A stretch of DNA of 64,000 nucleotides from NCBI RefSeq assembly GCF_947496725.1, contig NZ_CANMDS010000004.1, positions 186,001-250,000 on the forward strand, written 5' to 3'. Shown here piece after piece: positions 41,101 through 48,515 of the stretch. A model generated the notes under the pieces. It was not told the DNA's origin. It saw only the letters and a program-made list of their open reading frames with translations, and did not search any database. Made by a program: the position numbers and the translations under genes. Source of the DNA: an uncultured Dokdonia sp. Its GTDB lineage: Bacteria; Bacteroidota; Bacteroidia; Flavobacteriales; Flavobacteriaceae. Every line of letters begins with the position of its first letter. Within the stretch, counting starts at the first letter, position 1.

Positions 41101-41211
41101 TGTCAGTTCAAACGTAGTCGAGTTTTCTTTGTCAGTTCGAGCGCAGTCGAGAACTAATTCTGGTTCTGGCTCTGAATTTCTCTTGTCAGTTCGAGCGCAG
41201 TCGAGAACTAA
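41101..41211 (+). repeat. Repeat cluster left of the GIY-YIG gene
   Basis: Three direct copies: 41101-41122 (diverged), 41130-41157 and 41184-41211 (identical to each other over 28 bp). The shared core is TTCGAGCGCAGTCGAG, preceded by TGTCAG and followed by AACTAA. The last copy runs into the stop codon of the GIY-YIG gene. Confidence 0.85.
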
Positions 41212-41525
41212 CTGTCAGGGTTATATTTAAAATGACTCGCATTCCTAGATTCTGCTAACGCCTGAATCATATCATAATCTTCAGATGCGAGAGCCAATTT
41301 CTTTTTTGAACTCCATTTCTTGAGTTTCTTTTCAAAGGTAATTGCTTGCTCTATATCATTAAACACTTCGTGCCAAATCAATATAACTGGGCGACGCTTG
41401 TATGTGAAGCTACTCTTATTTCGTCCTTGTTGATGTTCTTCATAACGTCTCGCTATATCATTTGTAACACCTGTGTAAATCAGGTTGTCATTGCATTTGA
41501 GCATATAGACGTAATAGGTTTTCAT
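41208..41525 (-). CDS. Small GIY-YIG nuclease-domain protein flanked by inverted repeats
   Basis: 105 residues, a stand-alone GIY-YIG domain: YYVYMLKCNDNLIYTGVTNDIARRYEEH (residues 3-30), then the conserved FTYKRRPVILIWHE and EKKLKKWSSKKKLAL. This is the UPF0213-type endonuclease family of unknown role. It sits alone within the kynurenine operon, in the same direction, and both sides carry clusters of a 16-bp-core repeat in opposite orientation; one repeat overlaps the stop. It may be an inserted or repeat-mobilising unit. Confidence 0.88.
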   Translation of the reverse strand: MKTYYVYMLKCNDNLIYTGVTNDIARRYEEHQQGRNKSSFTYKRRPVILIWHEVFNDIEQAITFEKKLKKWSSKKKLALASEDYDMIQALAESRNASHFKYNPDS

Positions 41526-41542
41526 TAGGTTAGGTTCATTGA

Positions 41543-41671
41543 GTTCTCGACTGCGCTCGAACGGACATCTTCTCGACCGCTTTTAAAATGACATCATTTC
41601 GACTTTATTTAAAAAGATATCTTCTCGGCCGTGCTAGAAGGGACAACTTCTCGACTGCGCTCGAAGGGACA
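41543..41671 (-). repeat. Repeat cluster right of the GIY-YIG gene, inverted
   Basis: About five copies of the same element in reverse orientation: 41543-41567 and 41647-41671 are well kept (core CTCGACTGCGCTCGAA), while 41569-41593, 41595-41619 and 41621-41645 are diverged. They repeat at close to 26-bp spacing and form inverted pairs with the left cluster. Confidence 0.82.
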
Positions 41672-41677
41672 TTGCTT

Positions 41678-42130
41678 CTATTTTTCAATCGGCTTATAAG
41701 CCATTACCTTAATCTCAACCACTAGATGCGGGTGTGGTAGCTGGTGTACGGCTACGGTGGTTCTTGCAGGGCCAGTTTCTTTATTAAAAAACTCTCCGTA
41801 GGCTTCGTTGTAACCGCCAAAATCATTCATATTTACAAGAAATGACGTAACATCTACGACATCTTCCATCGTGGCATTTGCGGTTGCGAGTGTTTTCTTT
41901 ATATTTTCTAGTACGGCTCTGGTTTGCTCCTTGATATCAAGGTGCATTGTACCCATCTCGTCTATAACGTGCACGCCAGCAAAAGTATTATCTGCTTTTC
42001 GGCTGCTGGTGCCCGAGACAAATAGAAAGTCTCCAGCTCTTTTAATATGAGGATAAGCTCCTCTAGGTGTCACTTTCTTTTCATTAAAAGGATCGCCTTG
42101 TAAACGTAGGTCTAAATCTTTATCACTCAT
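41678..42130 (-). CDS. RidA-family protein, probable 2-aminomuconate deaminase
   Basis: 150 residues. The motif [26 protein letters not shown] (about 24-49) matches aminomuconate deaminases (NbaF/AmnD type) more closely than general RidA proteins. C-terminal [16 protein letters not shown] supplies the trimer-interface active site. It would release ammonia from 2-aminomuconate to give 4-oxalocrotonate. It follows kmo by 15 bp. Confidence 0.87.
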   Translation of the reverse strand: MSDKDLDLRLQGDPFNEKKVTPRGAYPHIKRAGDFLFVSGTSSRKADNTFAGVHVIDEMGTMHLDIKEQTRAVLENIKKTLATANATMEDVVDVTSFLVNMNDFGGYNEAYGEFFNKETGPARTTVAVHQLPHPHLVVEIKVMAYKPIEK

Positions 42131-42145
42131 AAGTATATGATTTTG

Positions 42146-43546
42146 TTATATGTTTCCGGCTATGGCATCGTCGTGCAAGATGTCTTCTGTAGCCTGTTGT
42201 ACTTTTTTTAATTTCGCTTTAAGCGAAAGAGAATCAGGTAGCAATCCGTCATCCAGCAGGTTTAATATAGCCTTGTTTTGTGCTCTACCGCGCGTCATTG
42301 CCTCTTTGTATCCTATAGCTTCGTTGAAAGTTACTAGACTATATTTTGAGTAATACTCCGTTGGGAATTCTTTCTCAAATTGTGTCTCTAGCTTTCTCTT
42401 CTCTTGAAACATAGGGTGCGCCGTGTGTTCTTTCATCTCGTGAAAGTTATCTACTGCAAGGTCTGCAATGGCATCTGTATCTGGTTTTCTGGTTTTTTCA
42501 AATTCTTTGAAAACCTTCTCCCATCCTTGATCGCCAAATGCATCTAGCGTCTCGTCAAAAACTACCACATCTTCAAAACTGGCATTCATCCCTTGTCCAT
42601 AAAATGGCACAATGGCATGTGCCGCATCTCCTAGAATACAGGTTTTTCCAAAAGCACTCCACGGATGGCATTTTATAGTGCCTAGCGGCCCTACAGGATT
42701 TTCTTCATACTCTTTTACCAGTTCTGGCATCATAGGGATAGCGTCTGGAAACTGTCTTGTAAAGTATTCTGTAATTGCAGCTGGGCTGTCTAGTGATGCA
42801 AAACTATCTGGTGCATCTTGATAATCTATAAATAGCGTTACAGTAAAACTTCCATCTAGGTTAGGTAAAGCAATGATCATATCACGACCACGTGGCCAGA
42901 TGTGTAAGGCATTTTTTTCGGTACGATAACCGCCATTTTCGGCAGGAGGGAAGGTGAGTTCCTTATAACCGTGACCTAAGTAATCTTGCGAGAAGCTGAA
43001 TAAAAAGTCGCGACTCATATACATACTCTTACGCACTGCAGATCCTGCACCATCTGCTCCTAGAATAATATCTGCAGTGATGGTTTGCTCTTCTTTTGTG
43101 TGATAATCTGTAAAGGTCGCCGTAGCATTTTTAAGATCTACGTTTGTGCACGCCTGGTTAAAGTGTACTTGTAGGGTGTCATACTCATCTGCCGCATTGA
43201 GTAGCATAATGTTGAGGTCTGTACGTGAGATAGAATTTATGTATTCATCTGTACGCCCAGAATATGGGCTAAAAAGCGTGTTACTTTCTTTGTCGTGCAA
43301 CATCCTTCCATTCATAGGGATACACAAATCCTTTACTCGATTTTCAAGGCCTACAAGGCGTATACCCTTTAAACCTCTGTCTGATAGGGCTAGGTTGATA
43401 CTTCTGCCAGCATCTTGATGTACGGCTCTTAGGTCTGGACGCTTTTCCATCAAGGTGATTTTATAACCACGTTGCGCCATACGTAAGGCTAGAAGCGAAC
43501 CGCAAAGGCCTGCGCCTATAATGAGTATGTGTTCTTGTTTTGCCAT
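42146..43546 (-). CDS. kmo: Kynurenine 3-monooxygenase
   Basis: 466 residues, FAD-dependent aromatic hydroxylase. IIGAGLCGSLLALRMAQRG (about 7-25) binds FAD, GADGAGSAVRKSM (DG motif, about 164) and ILGDAAHAIVPFYGQGMNASFEDV (GD motif, about 310) are conserved, as in KMO. It uses NADPH and oxygen to convert kynurenine to 3-hydroxykynurenine. Third in the operon after kynU and the PaiB-like gene. Confidence 0.94.
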   Translation of the reverse strand: MAKQEHILIIGAGLCGSLLALRMAQRGYKITLMEKRPDLRAVHQDAGRSINLALSDRGLKGIRLVGLENRVKDLCIPMNGRMLHDKESNTLFSPYSGRTDEYINSISRTDLNIMLLNAADEYDTLQVHFNQACTNVDLKNATATFTDYHTKEEQTITADIILGADGAGSAVRKSMYMSRDFLFSFSQDYLGHGYKELTFPPAENGGYRTEKNALHIWPRGRDMIIALPNLDGSFTVTLFIDYQDAPDSFASLDSPAAITEYFTRQFPDAIPMMPELVKEYEENPVGPLGTIKCHPWSAFGKTCILGDAAHAIVPFYGQGMNASFEDVVVFDETLDAFGDQGWEKVFKEFEKTRKPDTDAIADLAVDNFHEMKEHTAHPMFQEKRKLETQFEKEFPTEYYSKYSLVTFNEAIGYKEAMTRGRAQNKAILNLLDDGLLPDSLSLKAKLKKVQQATEDILHDDAIAGNI

Positions 43547-43595
43547 ATAATATTTTGAGTACTAGCGTGATTTCTCCGTTAGTACTGTTTGAATG

Positions 43596-44213
43596 TTATT
43601 TATTTCTCAAGTACTCCATTTCGTCTGCGACGGCTTTGTCGTTTGGAGTTCCATTTTCGCGTAAGCTAGATACTACAGCAGCGTGATTTTTATCGTTTCT
43701 GTTTTGTGACATCTTATTTACAGCTTCAATGCTCGTAATTTCAATCTCAAATGCCACGACGCCGTTTATTTGCCGCAATGTCTTTTCAGAAAGCGCATCC
43801 ATATCTATTGGATTTTTTTGTGGTGCTTCATACTTATCCATCAATGCTTTGATGGATTTATAAGTGCCTTCCTTATCTAGTAAACTTACATTACCTCTCA
43901 CTTGTACAGCCGTATAGTTCCAGGTGGATACTTCTTCAAAATCGTACCAACTAGCCGAAATATAGCTGTGAGCTCCATTAAAAATACAAAGCGCCTCTGC
44001 GCCATTGTTGAGATGAGCAACTTGCTCATTCATTTTTGAGATGTGTGCGTGTATGATTTCGGTACCGTCTAGGCGTTTTGATAATTCTAAAGGGATGTGT
44101 GTCGCACACGATTTTCCGTCAAGATTTGTGACAAGAATCCCAAAAGCATTTTCTTTTAAGAAACTGCGTATCTCCTCTGGGTTTTCATTTTTATAAATCT
44201 CAGGGATATACAT
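43596..44213 (-). CDS. PaiB-like FMN-binding protein
   Basis: 205 residues of the FMN-binding split-barrel PaiB family (MYIPEIYKNENPEEIRSFL, HIPLELSKR, WYDFEEVSTWNYTAVQVRG). Often annotated as a negative transcriptional regulator, but there is no DNA-binding motif, and an FMN enzyme or chaperone role is equally possible. Its start overlaps the kynU stop by one base (TAATG), so it is translationally coupled to kynureninase. Confidence 0.85.
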   Translation of the reverse strand: MYIPEIYKNENPEEIRSFLKENAFGILVTNLDGKSCATHIPLELSKRLDGTEIIHAHISKMNEQVAHLNNGAEALCIFNGAHSYISASWYDFEEVSTWNYTAVQVRGNVSLLDKEGTYKSIKALMDKYEAPQKNPIDMDALSEKTLRQINGVVAFEIEITSIEAVNKMSQNRNDKNHAAVVSSLRENGTPNDKAVADEMEYLRNK

Positions 44214-45475
44214 TACAGTATCTTTTTGAGTCGTTCTACCATTTCAAATACGTCTTGATAACTATTGTAAAGCGGTGCTGGAGCAACGCGTATTACATCT
44301 GGCTCACGCCAGTCTGAGATGACTCCTGCTTCGGTTAGTTTTTTATGTAAACTCTTATCGGCATTTTTTACTTGAATACTTAGTTGACACCCACGTTGCG
44401 CTGGATCGCTAGGTGTAATGATAGCGATGTGCTCATTGTTGAGTTCGTTTACTAAGAACTCTAGGTAACCAGTGAGTTTTTCAGATTTTGCGCGTATGTT
44501 GCTCATACCAGCTTCCTCAAAAATATCTAAGCTCGCTTTTACAGCTGCCATACTGAGGATAGGAGGATTTGATAATTGCCAGCCTTCGGCAGTTGGTATT
44601 GGGTCAAAGCCTTTGCGCATATTAAAGCGTGTGTCTTTGTTTTGTCCCCACCAGCCCGTAAAGCGCTGTATATTTTTATCTGTATGATGGCGCTCGTGTA
44701 CAAAGCAACCACCTAGACTTCCTGGGCCGCTGTTGAGGTATTTATAAGTACACCACACGGCAAAATCTGCCCCGCTCTCGTGTAAGTCTGGCATAATATT
44801 ACCAACGCCGTGTGCAAGGTCAAAGCCTACTTTGCTGTCGTTGTTATGACCTAAGTCAGTGATTTTTTTAATAGGGTAGCACTGTCCAGAATAATAGTTT
44901 GTGTTACCAATTAAAAGAAGCGCAACGCTGTCGCCGTGTTCTTTTACAAGTGTTTCTAGGTCTTCATAACGACATAATTCTTCTCCTTCTCGAGGTTGCC
45001 ATAGTATAAGGCTTGTCTCTGGATCGTATCCACGCTGGCGTATCTGACTTTCTACCGCATACTTATCTGATGGGAAAGCATCGCTTTCTATAATTATTTT
45101 ATAACGTGACGGTGTAGGATTGTAAAACGAGACCATCATCAAGTGAAGGTTTGTAGTGAGGGTGTTCATTATCACTACCTCACTAGGTTTTGCACCTACG
45201 ATGTGTGCCATAGGTTTTGCGAGTTCCTCGTGATAAGACATCCACGGAGTTTCTTCTTTAAAATGCCCTTCAACACCCAGATCTGCCCAGTCATTGAGTT
45301 CTTGCTCGATGTATTGTGCGACAGATTTTGGCTGACAGCCTAGACTGTTTCCGCAGAGGTAAATAAGTTCGTTGTCCTCTTTGTCTACGGGTATGTAGAA
45401 GTGATTACGATACTCTTTAAGGGGGTCTTTTTCGTCTTGCGCTTTCGCGAAAGCGAGATTATTTTCATACACCAT
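44213..45475 (-). CDS. kynU: Kynureninase
   Basis: The ATG at 45475 (MVYENNLAFAKAQDEKDPL) is preferred over the upstream ATG at 45550, because family members begin with a similar segment. 420 residues, PLP-dependent. The lysine lies in WCTYKYLNSGPGS (about residue 238) and GFDLAHGVGN precedes it. It cleaves 3-hydroxykynurenine to 3-hydroxyanthranilate and alanine. It is the first gene of the operon. A palindrome copy encodes its AFAKA near the N-terminus. Confidence 0.94.
   Translation of the reverse strand: MVYENNLAFAKAQDEKDPLKEYRNHFYIPVDKEDNELIYLCGNSLGCQPKSVAQYIEQELNDWADLGVEGHFKEETPWMSYHEELAKPMAHIVGAKPSEVVIMNTLTTNLHLMMVSFYNPTPSRYKIIIESDAFPSDKYAVESQIRQRGYDPETSLILWQPREGEELCRYEDLETLVKEHGDSVALLLIGNTNYYSGQCYPIKKITDLGHNNDSKVGFDLAHGVGNIMPDLHESGADFAVWCTYKYLNSGPGSLGGCFVHERHHTDKNIQRFTGWWGQNKDTRFNMRKGFDPIPTAEGWQLSNPPILSMAAVKASLDIFEEAGMSNIRAKSEKLTGYLEFLVNELNNEHIAIITPSDPAQRGCQLSIQVKNADKSLHKKLTEAGVISDWREPDVIRVAPAPLYNSYQDVFEMVERLKKIL
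45440..45455. repeat. 16-bp palindrome, inside a CDS (reads AFAKA)
   Basis: Exact copy at codons 8-12 of kynU. AFA(K/Q) at this place also occurs in kynureninases generally, so the element fits the protein. Confidence 0.95.
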
Positions 45476-45629
45476 ATATGCTGTTTTCTTGAAGAACTGT
45501 TGCTTGTCTAAAAATAATGATTTTAAGGGAGAAAATGTCTTTACAAGCATATGAAGCAGCGCAAAAGTTCAGCACATTTAAATTGTAATATGTAACGGAG
45601 TTTTTCTTATGTTGAGAGCCGAGGTTATT

Positions 45630-45637
45630 TATATTTG
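45630..45637 (+). promoter_or_regulatory. -7 box TATATTTG for the outer-membrane protein gene
   Basis: Consensus box 23 nt before the ATG at 45661; predicted leader about 17 nt. Confidence 0.6.
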
Positions 45638-45660
45638 TGGACCATTTAATAATAAACTTT

Positions 45661-46284
45661 ATGAAAAAACTAGTTGTACTACTTTTACTAATTGCAGGTT
45701 GCTACACACAGGTTACTGCACAAGAAAAAGAAAAATTTAGATTTGATATACGCCTTGGTTATGCTGCCGGTAATGAATATGGAGATGGTGTCTTATTTAA
45801 TCTGGAACCTAAATGGTCAATAGATGAAAAGATAAATGTAGGTTTTAGAATAGGTGGTGCGGCACTTGCCGAGTTAACAAGTCCTTCTAATGGAATTGAC
45901 GCTTTTGAAACAGATATTGTCACTGTTTATGGATCATACCTAGGTACAATAGATTATTACTTTTACCATAAAGATGGGTCACCTTTTGCAGTATTTGGAG
46001 GTGCTGGAATAGGATATGTTTCTAGTGCAAACGTAATCGCAGATTTTGATGAATATGACGATGCAAATAATATTGAAACTGATAATGGTCTAGGTGGGAT
46101 GTTGCGAGTAGGTTTTGACTACTTTAAGTTTAGATTTGCTGCAGAATATAATTTTGCCCCAGAGGGTCAATTACGTGACCTTAATAATAATGAGTTTGGT
46201 GCTGTAAAGAATGGATACTTTGGTATCTCTTTAGGATTTTACTTTGGTGGTGGAAAATGGAAAAATGTAACAGTTCGAGAATAA
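45661..46284 (+). CDS. Outer-membrane beta-barrel protein
   Basis: The ATG at 45661 gives the signal peptide MKKLVVLLLLIAGCYTQVTAQ; the GTG at 45637 lies inside the promoter box and is rejected. The 207-residue protein has amphipathic strands rich in Gly and aromatics (FDIRLGYAAGN, VGFRIGGAALAEL, LRVGFDYFKFRFAAEYNF, NGYFGISLGFYFG), typical of an 8- to 10-strand barrel. Function unknown. Confidence 0.8.
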   Translation: MKKLVVLLLLIAGCYTQVTAQEKEKFRFDIRLGYAAGNEYGDGVLFNLEPKWSIDEKINVGFRIGGAALAELTSPSNGIDAFETDIVTVYGSYLGTIDYYFYHKDGSPFAVFGGAGIGYVSSANVIADFDEYDDANNIETDNGLGGMLRVGFDYFKFRFAAEYNFAPEGQLRDLNNNEFGAVKNGYFGISLGFYFGGGKWKNVTVRE

Positions 46285-46301
46285 ATATTACTGACATACT
46301 A

Positions 46302-46340
46302 TAATAAAAAGGTCTCTCAATATGGGAGACCTTTTTATTA
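46302..46340 (+). terminator. Intrinsic terminator
   Basis: TAATAAAAAGGTCTC pairs with GAGACCTTTTTATTA. Strong and symmetric. Confidence 0.88.
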
Positions 46341-46395
46341 TAAAACGTTTGCGTACAAATCCTTGCGCTATTGTGGTTTGATTTATAAGATGATT

Positions 46396-46403
46396 TACTT
46401 TTG
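46396..46403 (+). promoter_or_regulatory. -7 box TACTTTTG for the MFS gene
   Basis: Consensus box ending 4 nt before the ATG at 46408; predicted leaderless. Confidence 0.6.
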
Positions 46404-46407
46404 AGAG

Positions 46408-47565
46408 ATGAACTCTCTGTTTCTCATACTGTCAAGAAAAAGATATTTTGCACCCGCTTGGGTTTTTGCTTCACTCAATATTATGATAGGTACTTGGGTG
46501 CTTTACATCCCGAGAGTAAAAGAAAAGCTAGGAATAGATGATGGTGAGCTAGGCGTAGCTTTATTCTGTATGGGGTTAGGAAGTCTCGTGTCGCTCACGG
46601 TGGCCTCTCGAGTTATAAAGCGAGTGGGAGTAGGGGCATCTACAGTAGCAGGTATTATTATCTTCTCACTATTGTTTTTAATGCCATTACTTGCACCATC
46701 TTATGCACTTCTGTGTGTTTCCTTGTTTTCTGTAGGGCTATTTTCTTGTTTTACAGATATAGCAATGAATGCGCTCGTCTCAGATATTGAAACCGAAGAT
46801 GATGTGCATATTATGAGTTCTTCTCACGGTTTCTTTTCTATAGGAGGAGCAATTGCCGCAGTGATAGGTTATTTTATAATAGACCTTGTTAAGATGCCTG
46901 TTTATCACGGTATGGGAGCTGCAATTCTGGTCATTGTCACAAATTTGTGGCTTTGTAAAAGTTATCTAACACATAGAACCCCTATAGATGACAGTCACGG
47001 GACACTTAATTTCAATTTACTCAAACTACTGCTAGGTCTTACCATAATAGCTCTCGTTATTATGGGAAGTGAAGGTGCCATTGAGCAGTGGAGTAAACTA
47101 TATCTAGAAGATATTGTGCAAGTAGCTACAGAAAAAACTGCAGGAATGGGATTTTTACTTTTCTCACTGTTTATGGCGATAGGGCGTTTCTTTGGTGATG
47201 GGGTGAGTAAGCGTTTTGGGTCGTTCAAAATTATCATAGGCGGTGCTCTTCTTGCGGTTGTAGGCTACCTAGCGGTACTCTCAGCTAGTAAATATTTCAC
47301 TCTTGTAGGTTTTGCAATTATAGGGCTCGGCTTTTCTGTGATTATTCCTGAGTTGCTTAGACTTGCAGGGAAGGCAAAGGGAGTAAACAGCGCAGACGGT
47401 ATTTCTTTTGTTGCGGGAGCTGGTTTTATAGGGTTTCTTGCGAGTCCACCATTGGTGGGGTTTTTGGCAGATTTTTCAAGTCTCAAGCTGAGCTTTACGG
47501 TGCTAGGTGGTGGAGCATTACTAGCGATGATTATTGGGATTACGCTTTCGCGAAAGCGTAATTAA
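46408..47565 (+). CDS. MFS transporter
   Basis: 385 residues, twelve predicted membrane helices. The first loop carries GLGSLVSLTVASRVIKRVG (a relaxed MFS motif A), and the second half repeats GRFFGDGVSKRFG. Closest in shape to FucP/YbjJ-like sugar or drug transporters; substrate not predictable. The palindrome copy at 47543-47558 forms the last residues (TLSRKR) before the stop, giving the protein a charged tail. Confidence 0.87.
   Translation: MNSLFLILSRKRYFAPAWVFASLNIMIGTWVLYIPRVKEKLGIDDGELGVALFCMGLGSLVSLTVASRVIKRVGVGASTVAGIIIFSLLFLMPLLAPSYALLCVSLFSVGLFSCFTDIAMNALVSDIETEDDVHIMSSSHGFFSIGGAIAAVIGYFIIDLVKMPVYHGMGAAILVIVTNLWLCKSYLTHRTPIDDSHGTLNFNLLKLLLGLTIIALVIMGSEGAIEQWSKLYLEDIVQVATEKTAGMGFLLFSLFMAIGRFFGDGVSKRFGSFKIIIGGALLAVVGYLAVLSASKYFTLVGFAIIGLGFSVIIPELLRLAGKAKGVNSADGISFVAGAGFIGFLASPPLVGFLADFSSLKLSFTVLGGGALLAMIIGITLSRKRN
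47543..47558. repeat. 16-bp palindrome at the 3' end of a CDS (reads LSRKR)
   Basis: Exact copy ending 7 bp before the end of the MFS stop codon; its flanking TTA...TAA arms contribute the stop. Confidence 0.95.
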
Positions 47566-47641
47566 CTCCAACTATAGCTATACGTATGTTAAGGTAAAGT
47601 AGACAGTTATTGTAAATAGTTTTAAATCTAGTAGTATTATC

Positions 47642-47649
47642 TATCTTTG
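47642..47649 (+). promoter_or_regulatory. -7 box TATCTTTG for queE
   Basis: Ends 6 nt before the ATG at 47656, the same geometry as the tatA promoter; predicted leaderless. Confidence 0.7.
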
Positions 47650-47655
47650 CACGCT

Positions 47656-48297
47656 ATGACAAAACAGGCCCTAGATTCATTACAAGCACAAATAGACCTT
47701 GGTGAGATGCTTCCGCTTATGGAGGAATTTTATACCATACAAGGAGAAGGATTCCATAAAGGAACAGCAGCTTACTTTATACGAGTAGGTGGTTGTGACG
47801 TGGGATGTCACTGGTGTGATGTGAAGGAAAGTTGGGATGCTGCAATACACCCTCCTACAAATGCAAATACCATTGCCGAAAATGCTGCAAAGTACTCAGA
47901 TACTATTGTGGTGACGGGTGGTGAGCCGCTTATGTGGGATATGAACCCGCTTACTAAAAAATTAAAGTCACTAGGACTTACAACTCACATAGAAACTTCT
48001 GGTGCATACCAGCTTTCTGGTGATTGGGACTGGATATGTCTTTCTCCCAAAAAACGTATGCTACCTACGCAGTCTGTACTAGAAAAAGCAAACGAACTGA
48101 AGGTGATTATCTTTAATAAGTCAGATTTTGACTTTGCAGAGAAGCACGCGGCACAAGTGGGTGAGGACTGCATTTTGTACTTACAACCAGAATGGTCTGT
48201 GCGTGATAAAATGGTACCACTCATTGTAGATTATGTGATGAAAAACCCAAAGTGGAAGGTGAGCTTACAGACACATAAGTATTTAAATATACCATAG
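47656..48297 (+). CDS. queE: 7-carboxy-7-deazaguanine synthase
   Basis: The ATG at 47656 is used; the TTG at 47647 is inside the promoter box. 213 residues, radical SAM: the 4Fe-4S motif is CDVGCHWC (C-x3-C-x2-C, about residues 49-56), with VVTGGEPLMW and HIETSGAY following. It makes 7-carboxy-7-deazaguanine from carboxytetrahydropterin on the way to queuosine. Other que genes are not in the window. Confidence 0.93.
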   Translation: MTKQALDSLQAQIDLGEMLPLMEEFYTIQGEGFHKGTAAYFIRVGGCDVGCHWCDVKESWDAAIHPPTNANTIAENAAKYSDTIVVTGGEPLMWDMNPLTKKLKSLGLTTHIETSGAYQLSGDWDWICLSPKKRMLPTQSVLEKANELKVIIFNKSDFDFAEKHAAQVGEDCILYLQPEWSVRDKMVPLIVDYVMKNPKWKVSLQTHKYLNIP

Positions 48298-48441
48298 TAG
48301 GCTTAAAGCTTTAGGCGATATGCTATAAGCAAGGGGTACTTTTATGGAGATGATGAAGTTGGTAGCCCAACAGTTTCTGTACAGCTTTGTTAAAAATTTT
48401 ATCGTCAAATATTCAGCAACTTTATATTTGCTAACAGCTAA

Positions 48442-48456
48442 TTTTCGCGAAAGCGC
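48442..48456. repeat. Half-degenerate palindrome copy
   Basis: TTTTCGCGAAAGCGC: the centre and right arm are kept, the left arm is lost. It adjoins the secDF terminator. Confidence 0.65.
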
Positions 48457-48459
48457 ATA

Positions 48460-48491
48460 AAAAAATCCGCTACTTCTCAGTAGCGGATTTT
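48460..48491 (-). terminator. Intrinsic terminator after secDF
   Basis: AAAATCCGCTACT pairs with AGTAGCGGATTTT around 4 nt; the minus strand continues in seven T. Confidence 0.9.
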
Positions 48492-48515
48492 CTATTTATT
48501 GAGTTTCTTAGAAGC

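Noticed and set aside
41101-41671. Short repeats near the GIY-YIG gene as a CRISPR array
   Set aside because: Copies are few, diverge strongly, lie in opposite orientation on the two sides of a gene and are not separated by unique spacers of even length; no cas genes are present.
42210-42230. TTCGCTTTAAGCGAA inside kmo as another palindrome copy
   Set aside because: The centre (TTTAAG-type) differs from TTTCGCGAAA; it is an unrelated short palindrome within codons.
43654-43670. TTTTCGCGTAAGC in the PaiB-like gene as a degenerate palindrome copy
   Set aside because: Only one arm is recognisable and it cannot be told from chance similarity in coding sequence.
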